64,000 bases of DNA from an uncultured Eubacterium sp. Its GTDB lineage: Bacteria > Bacillota > Clostridia > Lachnospirales > Lachnospiraceae. This document shows positions 58,395-64,000 of the stretch, one piece after another. The stretch is taken from NCBI GenBank assembly GCA_934322085.1, contig CAKRGF010000004.1, positions 48,278 to 112,277 of the forward strand. Reading direction: 5' to 3'. How positions within the stretch are numbered: position 1 is the stretch's first letter; each line of letters begins with the position of its first letter. The position numbers and the translations under genes were made by a program. The notes beneath the pieces are model-generated. The model ran no database searches. It saw nothing but the letters and a program-made list of their open reading frames with translations, and had not been told where the DNA came from.

Positions 58395-60077
58395 TTGTTA
58401 GTAAATTTACATGTAAAAAACTTTGCAATAATTGACGAAATAGATGTTGATTTTGGCTCTGGGTTAAATATTCTCACTGGAGAGACGGGAGCCGGCAAAT
58501 CGATTTTGATTGGCTCCATCGGCATCGCACTCGGTGCAAGGGTTTCACAGGAAATCATCGGGAAGCATGGAAACTCTGCGATGGTGGAGATTGTTTTTCA
58601 GATTGAAGATGAAGAAACAAAAGAAAAATTATCGGAATTAGGTGTAGACCTAGACGAGGGTCAGATTGTCATTTCCCGCCGCATTACGGGAAGCCGGAGT
58701 GTAAACCGTATCAATGGGGAAAATGTACCAGTGAGTGTTATCCGTCAAGTGGCTGCTTTGTGTATTGATATTCATGGTCAGCACGAAAACCAATCGTTAT
58801 TGCACAAGGATAAACATTTAGCAATTGTGGATGAGTTTGCAACAGAGCAATGTGCAGCACTAAAACAGGAGATTTTAGCTTTATACCGTGAATATACGGC
58901 ATTAAAAAAACAGTGGCAGGATGAAGATGTGTCAGACGAGGAACGTGCGAGGGAACTTAGTTTTCTAGAATATGAAAAACAGGAAATTGAGCAGGCATCT
59001 TTACAGGCTGGTGAAATTGAGGAAGTGGAAGAAGCATACCGCAGGGCATCTGGGGCTGAGACCATTGTGGAATCTCTTAGTCTGGTACACCGTCTGACAA
59101 GTGATACAGCTGCCGGAGCTGTAAGTCATGCGTTGCAGAGTATGCAGCGAGTTGCAGGTTTTGGTGATGAAATTCAGAATTTGCAGGAAGAACTTTTGCA
59201 GATTGAAGGACTTTTGGATGATTTTAATCATGAAACAGCCGATTATATGCAGGATTTTTCATTTGATGCCAATGAATTTTCTGAACTGGAGAGACGGCTG
59301 GACACCATTCATAATCTCCAGGCGAAATATGGCAGTACCTATGAAGAGATACTTTCACATTTAGAAGAAGTAGAGAATAAATTGCAGAAACTTGCAGATT
59401 TTGAGCAGTATAAACAAAAACTTCTTGTCCAAATAAAGCAGTATGAGGCAGATTTGACGGAGAAATGTGAGCAGTTGTCAAAAGAAAGAAAAGAAACTGC
59501 TGCTATTCTGCAGGAAAAGATTAAGTCCGCTTTGGCTGATTTGAATTTTGCTTATGTTGATTTTGAGATTGCATGGGACCGCAAAGATACATTTGGCGCA
59601 GACGGATGGGATGAAGCAGAGTTTCTGATTGCAACAAATCCGGGTGAGCCAAAGAAGAGCCTTGGAAAAATTGCATCTGGCGGTGAATTATCCCGTATTA
59701 TGTTAGCAATTAAATCGGTTTTTGCCGAAAAAGACCATATTGAGACTTTGATTTTTGACGAAATTGATGCCGGAATCAGTGGACGTACGGCACAGAAGGT
59801 TTCGGAAAAATTGAAACTTTTAAGCAGAAGCCATCAGATTCTCTGTATTACTCATTTGGCACAGATTGCGGCGATGGCAGATACTCATTTCCTGATTGAA
59901 AAGGTGGTCGATGAAAGTCATTCAGAGACAGTGATTCGCCCGTTAGATGAATCGCAGAGTGAACAGGAACTGGCACGTATTCTTGGCGGTGTTGAGATTA
60001 CAGAGTCGGTGCTTGAAAATGCCAGAGAAATGAAAGAATTGGCAAGCAAAAAAAGTTCTGACGTTTTTCAGAATTAG
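58395..60077 (+). CDS. recN: DNA repair ATPase RecN
   Basis: This 560-residue SMC-like protein acts early in double-strand-break repair. Walker A is LTGETGAGKSILI near residue 29, followed by the IDIHGQHENQSLL motif. A long coiled-coil centre (about 150-350) comes next. The C-terminal head has KSLGKIASGGELSRIMLAIK and Walker B TLIFDEIDAGISGRTAQKV, with ITHLAQIAAMAD. Length is normal. The TTG start at 58395 has GGGAGGA 5-6 nt upstream. In Firmicutes recN commonly precedes spoIVB and spo0A, as here. A strong terminator follows. Confidence 0.96.
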   Translation: MLVNLHVKNFAIIDEIDVDFGSGLNILTGETGAGKSILIGSIGIALGARVSQEIIGKHGNSAMVEIVFQIEDEETKEKLSELGVDLDEGQIVISRRITGSRSVNRINGENVPVSVIRQVAALCIDIHGQHENQSLLHKDKHLAIVDEFATEQCAALKQEILALYREYTALKKQWQDEDVSDEERARELSFLEYEKQEIEQASLQAGEIEEVEEAYRRASGAETIVESLSLVHRLTSDTAAGAVSHALQSMQRVAGFGDEIQNLQEELLQIEGLLDDFNHETADYMQDFSFDANEFSELERRLDTIHNLQAKYGSTYEEILSHLEEVENKLQKLADFEQYKQKLLVQIKQYEADLTEKCEQLSKERKETAAILQEKIKSALADLNFAYVDFEIAWDRKDTFGADGWDEAEFLIATNPGEPKKSLGKIASGGELSRIMLAIKSVFAEKDHIETLIFDEIDAGISGRTAQKVSEKLKLLSRSHQILCITHLAQIAAMADTHFLIEKVVDESHSETVIRPLDESQSEQELARILGGVEITESVLENAREMKELASKKSSDVFQN

Positions 60078-60101
60078 AAAAATAGAAGTTGGCTATACTT
60101 A

Positions 60102-60150
60102 ACAGAAGGAACCAAAACAACATGTTTTGGACCTTCTGTTTTTTTATTTT
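60102..60150 (+). terminator. Terminator after recN
   Basis: ACAGAAGG and CCTTCTGT pair outside CCAAAACA and TGTTTTGG, with a small AA/A bulge (60102-60140). A seven-base T run and further T-rich sequence follow. This ends recN 25 nt after its stop codon and lies just before the spoIVB ribosome site. Confidence 0.88.
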
Positions 60151-60172
60151 GCCGAGTATGGGAGGAATGAGA

Positions 60173-61399
60173 ATGAGAAAAAAAGTTCGTTTTTTGCTAG
60201 CTGGATTGTTAGTGGCCGATGTGTTATTGATTGGATATTTGATGTACGACTACATTCAAAATAAAATTCCCGATTCTGTTTTGACATATGTTGGGGAAAA
60301 ACAGGAACTGGATTTACCAGCGATATTTGAAACCGAGCAGAGTGTCCCGGCTCTTCATGTGCAGAATCAGGGGGGCGGGTTTTCGATGAAGTCAAACCAG
60401 TTAGGAAGTTATCAGGTGTCTGTACGGTTGTTTGGAGTACTGCCGATAAAGAAAATTAATGTTAAGGTAGTGAATAGAAAAGAGGTGGCACCGAGTGGAG
60501 AACCCATTGGTATTTATGTGGAAACAAATGGATTATTGGTGCTTGATACAACGGAAGTTCCAGCAAGAGACGGTCTTACTTATGCACCAGGTGAAAATTT
60601 ATTGAAGGCAGGCGATTATATTTTAGAATGGAACCAGAAAGGGGTTGCTACCATTCAAAATCTGAATCGGGAAATACAGCGTACAAAAGATAAGAAAGTT
60701 CCGGTTTTGATACGCCGGAATGGTGAAAAAATAAAAATTGCCATGCATCCGGTTTTAGCCTCCGATGGCACATATAAAATTGGAACATGGGTACGAGAGG
60801 ATACACAGGGCATTGGGACGCTCACATATGTGACGAAAGAAGGTGAATTTGGTACACTTGGACATGGAATTACCGATGCAGATACAGGGACTCTTTTGAA
60901 TCTACATGGGGGAGAATTGTTTCAGACACAGATTATGGATATCATGAAGGGGCAGGAGGGAAATCCAGGTGAATTACAGGGATATATTAATATGATTGCA
61001 AAAAATACGATTGGAGAAATTAAAAAAAATACTGAGCAGGGTGTATTTGGGAAAATGAAAGAAGAAAGGGTGTCTGCCTATTCTGGGAAAAAATATGAGG
61101 TAGGGAGAAAGCAGGAGATAAGAACGGGAAAAGCATATTTATATGCCAATCTAGAAGGAAAAGCAAAAAAGTATGAGATTATGATAGAAGAAGTTAAAAT
61201 TAATGCAAAGGATAATAAGAGTATGGAAATTCGGGTGACGGATAAGCGGCTTTTAAAATTAACTGGCGGAATCGTACAGGGAATGAGCGGTTCTCCTATT
61301 TTACAAAATAACAAAATCGTAGGAGCGGTTACCCATGTTTTTGTTGATGACCCTACGAGAGGGTACGGAATTTTTATTGAGGAGATGTTACAGCAGTAA
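60173..61399 (+). CDS. spoIVB: Sporulation signalling serine protease SpoIVB
   Basis: This 408-residue S55 peptidase is secreted by the forespore, and it triggers processing of pro-sigma-K during sporulation. The N-terminal hydrophobic segment (about residues 5-25) is a signal or anchor. A PDZ-like part with LLKAGDYILEWNQKGV follows (about 140-190). The peptidase has the histidine in FGTLGHGITD and the catalytic serine in GIVQGMSGSPILQNNK. The tail GAVTHVFVDDPTRGYGIFIEEML is family-typical. ATG 60173 follows GGGAGGA by 6 nt, and longer starts would contain the recN terminator. The gene supports a spore-forming host. Confidence 0.94.
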   Translation: MRKKVRFLLAGLLVADVLLIGYLMYDYIQNKIPDSVLTYVGEKQELDLPAIFETEQSVPALHVQNQGGGFSMKSNQLGSYQVSVRLFGVLPIKKINVKVVNRKEVAPSGEPIGIYVETNGLLVLDTTEVPARDGLTYAPGENLLKAGDYILEWNQKGVATIQNLNREIQRTKDKKVPVLIRRNGEKIKIAMHPVLASDGTYKIGTWVREDTQGIGTLTYVTKEGEFGTLGHGITDADTGTLLNLHGGELFQTQIMDIMKGQEGNPGELQGYINMIAKNTIGEIKKNTEQGVFGKMKEERVSAYSGKKYEVGRKQEIRTGKAYLYANLEGKAKKYEIMIEEVKINAKDNKSMEIRVTDKRLLKLTGGIVQGMSGSPILQNNKIVGAVTHVFVDDPTRGYGIFIEEMLQQ

Positions 61400-61504
61400 G
61401 TTGAAAAGAAGAGCAATTGCTGTCTAAACAACGTGTGTCGCGTCGAAAGATAGCGAATTATAAAAATAATATAAATAAAAATTAAAATAATTTAGAATTT
61501 AGTC

Positions 61505-61533
61505 TTGTAATATGGAGAAAACTGTTATATACT
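61505..61533 (+). promoter_or_regulatory. Promoter of spo0A
   Basis: TTGTAA (61505-61510) and TATACT (61528-61533) have 17-nt spacing, 55 nt upstream of the GTG start. A possible Spo0A box (CGTCGAA, 61441-61447) lies upstream. No clear sigma-H promoter was found. Confidence 0.5.
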
Positions 61534-61588
61534 TTTAACCACAACAAGTTTATAAAAAGTTTATAATTATTTGAAGGGGGTACTAGTT

Positions 61589-62383
61589 GTGCAGAAATTA
61601 AAAGTGTTAATTGCAGATGATAATCCAAGAATGGCATCCATGATTCAGAATATTCTTATGGATGATGATGAGATTCAGGTCATGGGAACGGCAGAAGATG
61701 GAGTAGAAACACTGGGAATGATTGAGGAAACGGAGCCGGATTTGCTTTTGTTGGATTTGATTATGCCGAAATTAGATGGTCTTGGTGTGATGGAGCGGCT
61801 GCAGGAAAAGCAAAAAGTTAAAAAGGTACCGGAAATTATCGTGGTGTCTGGTATTTCACAGGAACGAATTACGGATACGGCATTTGCACTGGGAGCTTCG
61901 TATTACTTATTAAAACCATTCGAGTCGGAAACACTGCTTTCTCATGTACAGAAATTTAAGCCGGGTGCAAGAGCGAAACTGATTGCTGCAGGAAATGAGA
62001 GTCGAAGAAACGAGAAAATGGCAAAATATAATCTCGAATCGGATGTTACCAATATCATTCATGAAATCGGGGTGCCGGCGCATATAAAAGGGTATCAGTA
62101 TTTACGGGATGCAATTATGATGTCAGTTGACGATAAAGAAATGTTAAATTCTATTACAAAAATTCTCTATCCTTCTATAGCCAAACAACACGGGACAACA
62201 CCAAGCAGAGTAGAACGAGCAATACGACACGCAATTGAAGTGGCGTGGAGCCGCGGAAAAGTGGATACGATTGATGAATTATTCGGATATACGGTTCATA
62301 ATGGAAAAGGGAAACCGACAAATTCGGAGTTCGTCGCACTGATTGCGGACAAGATACGGTTAGAACAGAAAATGAAAGCCTAA
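61589..62383 (+). CDS. spo0A: Master sporulation response regulator Spo0A
   Basis: This 264-residue protein has an N-terminal receiver domain (LKVLIADDNPRM; phosphorylated aspartate in LLLDLIMPKLDG; the lysine in YYLLKPFE). The C-terminal Spo0A DNA-binding domain begins about residue 145 (VTNIIHEIGVPAHIKGYQYLRDAI) and carries KQHGTTPSRVERAIRHAIEVAW, the recognition helix. The GTG at 61589 lies 8 nt after GGGGG. The in-frame TTG at 61571 has no such site. Together with spoIVB it argues that the organism can form spores. Control by phosphorylation from sensor kinases is family knowledge. Confidence 0.97.
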   Translation: MQKLKVLIADDNPRMASMIQNILMDDDEIQVMGTAEDGVETLGMIEETEPDLLLLDLIMPKLDGLGVMERLQEKQKVKKVPEIIVVSGISQERITDTAFALGASYYLLKPFESETLLSHVQKFKPGARAKLIAAGNESRRNEKMAKYNLESDVTNIIHEIGVPAHIKGYQYLRDAIMMSVDDKEMLNSITKILYPSIAKQHGTTPSRVERAIRHAIEVAWSRGKVDTIDELFGYTVHNGKGKPTNSEFVALIADKIRLEQKMKA

Positions 62384-62390
62384 AAAAATC

Positions 62391-62419
62391 TTTTCACCGC
62401 CCCCTTTTTGGTGTATAAT
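62391..62419 (+). promoter_or_regulatory. Possible promoter for glgA
   Basis: TATAAT (62414-62419) is preceded at 17 nt by TTTTCA (62391-62396), a weak -35 match. It is about 45 nt upstream of the TTG start of glgA. Confidence 0.45.
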
Positions 62420-62463
62420 AATATCAATATGATTTTGTATCAAAAAGAAAGGGGAGAAGGATA

Positions 62464-63900
62464 TTGAAGAAAGTATTATTTGTTGCTTCTGAATGTGTTC
62501 CTTTTATAAAAACCGGTGGCCTGGCAGATGTTGTTGGCTCACTTCCAAAGTATTTTGATAAGAGCAAATATGATGTACGGGTTATGATTCCGAAATACAC
62601 AGCGATACCGGAAGAGTATAAGAATCAGATGCATTACATTACGCATTTTTATCTCGATCTTGCATGGCGCAAACAGTATGTTGGTGTGTTTGAAATGGAA
62701 TTAAATGGTGTTAAATTCTATTTTCTCGATAATGAATTTTATTTTAGTGGCAGTAAGCCTTATGGAGAAATTTATCAGGATATTGAAAAATTTGCCTTTT
62801 TTGATAAAGCAGCGTTGTCCACGCTGCCAGTGATTGATTTCCGTCCGGATATTATTCACTGCCATGACTGGCAGACAGGGCTGATTCCGGTGTATCTGCA
62901 TGATGCATTCCAGCAGGGCGAATTTTACCGTGGAATTCAGTCAATTATGACGATACATAACTTGAAATTCCAGGGTGTCTGGGATAAAAAGACGGTTATG
63001 GATACGGCAGGTCTGGACGCATACTATTTTACACCTGATAAATTGGAAGCCTTTGGGGATGCCAATTATTTAAAGGGCGGTCTTGTCTATGCAGATCAGA
63101 TTACGACCGTAAGTGATACCTATGCAGAAGAGATTAAGACACCGTTTTACGGTGAAAAATTAGATGGCCTGATTAATGCGAAGTCAGGGTGCTTGACCGG
63201 AATTGTGAATGGCCTTGACTACGATGAGTATAATCCGGCAAAGGATCCACTTATTTATGCAAATTATGATGCAAGAACATTCCGAAAAGAAAAAATTAAA
63301 AATAAGCGCGGCCTTCAGAAAGAACTTGGTCTATCACAGGATGATAAGAAGTTCATGATTGGTATTGTGTCGAGACTGACCGACCAAAAGGGCTTTGATT
63401 TGATTGACTATGTAATCGAAGAAATCTGTGCAGAAGATACACAGCTTGTGGTACTTGGTACCGGAGAAGAAAAGTATGAAAATCTGTTCCGCCATTTTGC
63501 ATGGAAATATCCGGACCGTGTATCGGCGAATATTTACTATTCCAATGAGCGTTCGCATAAAATTTATGCGGCGTGTGATGCCTTTTTGATGCCGTCGCTT
63601 TTTGAGCCGTGCGGATTAAGCCAGTTGATGAGTCTTCGATATGGTACGGTTCCGATTGTAAGAGAGACTGGCGGACTTAAAGATACGGTAGAGCCTTATA
63701 ATGAATATGAGAGCAAAGGAACCGGTTTCTCATTCAGCAATTACAATGCACATGAGATGCTCAATACCATCCGCTATGCAAAAGATGTCTATTATAATAG
63801 AAAGAGAGAGTGGAATAAGATTATCGACCGCGGGATGGCAATGGATTTTTCATGGAAGAATTCAGCGAAAAAATATGAGCAGCTGTATGACAGAATGTAA
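62464..63900 (+). CDS. glgA: Glycogen synthase GlgA (ADP-glucose)
   Basis: This 478-residue GT5 enzyme elongates glycogen from ADP-glucose. The N-terminal KKVLFVASECVPFIKTGGLADVVGSLPKYF includes the substrate-binding KTGGL loop. Other motifs are DIIHCHDWQTGLIPVYL, TIHNLKFQG, the C-terminal lobe start IGIVSRLTDQKGFDL, and the nucleotide-binding LMPSLFEPCGLSQLMSLRYGTVPIVRETGGL. The length is normal. TTG 62464 has GGGGAGAAGG closely upstream. The gene is not with other glg genes in the window; further ones could be outside it. Confidence 0.95.
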   Translation: MKKVLFVASECVPFIKTGGLADVVGSLPKYFDKSKYDVRVMIPKYTAIPEEYKNQMHYITHFYLDLAWRKQYVGVFEMELNGVKFYFLDNEFYFSGSKPYGEIYQDIEKFAFFDKAALSTLPVIDFRPDIIHCHDWQTGLIPVYLHDAFQQGEFYRGIQSIMTIHNLKFQGVWDKKTVMDTAGLDAYYFTPDKLEAFGDANYLKGGLVYADQITTVSDTYAEEIKTPFYGEKLDGLINAKSGCLTGIVNGLDYDEYNPAKDPLIYANYDARTFRKEKIKNKRGLQKELGLSQDDKKFMIGIVSRLTDQKGFDLIDYVIEEICAEDTQLVVLGTGEEKYENLFRHFAWKYPDRVSANIYYSNERSHKIYAACDAFLMPSLFEPCGLSQLMSLRYGTVPIVRETGGLKDTVEPYNEYESKGTGFSFSNYNAHEMLNTIRYAKDVYYNRKREWNKIIDRGMAMDFSWKNSAKKYEQLYDRM

Positions 63901-63944
63901 AAAAATACAAATTATTTGAATTTTGTAGGTTTGTCAAACATATG

Positions 63945-64000
63945 TTACACTGATGCCAGATAATCTTTCAATACCTGATTGGGCGATTTCCATCCAAGAG
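63945..64000 (-). CDS. C-terminal end of an IS30-like transposase (partial, runs off the window)
   Basis: On the minus strand the frame reads LGWKSPNQVLKDYLASV and then TAA at 63947-63945. The LGWKSPxxVL pattern is the usual end of IS30-family transposases (CLGWKTPxEVF). Only 17 residues are visible, so the family call is tentative. The bases just outside (63918-63944) may include an insertion-sequence end. If correct, an insertion element starts right after glgA. Confidence 0.45.
   Translation of the reverse strand, partial: LGWKSPNQVLKDYLASV

Overview
The window looks like chromosomal DNA of a spore-forming, anaerobic Firmicute, most likely a Lachnospiraceae-type Clostridium relative. The reasons are the recN - spoIVB - spo0A order, a cdaA - cdaR pair, CDP-glycerol teichoic-acid enzymes, moderate-to-low G+C with strong AGGAGG ribosome binding sites, and frequent TTG/GTG starts. 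The window opens inside a sulfate-binding protein gene. It closes on what appears to be the 3' end of an IS30-like transposase gene on the minus strand.

Region 1 (1-17928) is one long, tightly packed plus-strand sulfur assimilation and siroheme block. It runs: sulfate ABC importer (sbp, cysT, cysW, cysA); APS reductase of the AprAB type; ATP sulfurylase (cysD, cysN); O-acetylhomoserine sulfhydrylase (metY); a small siroheme/4Fe-4S sulfite reductase; TusA and a thioredoxin; then a ThiS-like sulfur carrier, an E1-like activating enzyme and a JAMM peptidase. The last three fit the protein-thiocarboxylate route to homocysteine (HcyS/HcyF/HcyD) described in Wolinella. A siroheme cassette follows (SirC-HemC fusion, CobA-HemD fusion, hemL), then trxB and an Rrf2-family regulator. 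The implied route is sulfate, APS, sulfite, sulfide, carrier thiocarboxylate, homocysteine, with siroheme made next door. No cysC, cysH or cysIJ is present. The C-terminus of CysN looks like an APS-kinase domain that has lost its P-loop.

Region 2 (17929-25388) holds a palindrome-rich intergenic stretch, a chemoreceptor, two unrecognised membrane proteins, the c-di-AMP cyclase gene cdaA with cdaR, and an orphan biotin-dependent carboxyltransferase subunit on the minus strand.

Region 3 (25389-52310) is a large cell-surface polymer locus. The plus-strand part has the TagGH-type exporter, tagD, several CDP-alditol phosphotransferases, an LCP ligase, a Wzy/WaaL-like protein, acyltransferases, GtrA, tarI/tarJ for CDP-ribitol, glycosyltransferases and a decayed acyltransferase gene. 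A minus-strand operon (48725 down to 43459) joins a glycerophosphotransferase-DUF115 fusion, CMP-Kdo synthetase (kdsB), a 63-residue membrane or secreted peptide, a pyruvate-aldolase-like enzyme and a KdsC-like phosphatase. This looks like a CMP-activated ulosonic acid pathway in a Gram-positive, without a recognisable KdsA. GtrB-like and GT2-GtrA genes and a DUF2156 gene close the locus. A long imperfect palindrome between two convergent genes shares its arms with the palindrome in region 2.

Region 4 (52331-64000) contains typA (minus strand), a very large secreted protein with repeated bacterial Ig-like (Big_2) domains, recN, spoIVB, spo0A, glgA and the transposase remnant at the edge. I saw no rRNA, tRNA or CRISPR array.
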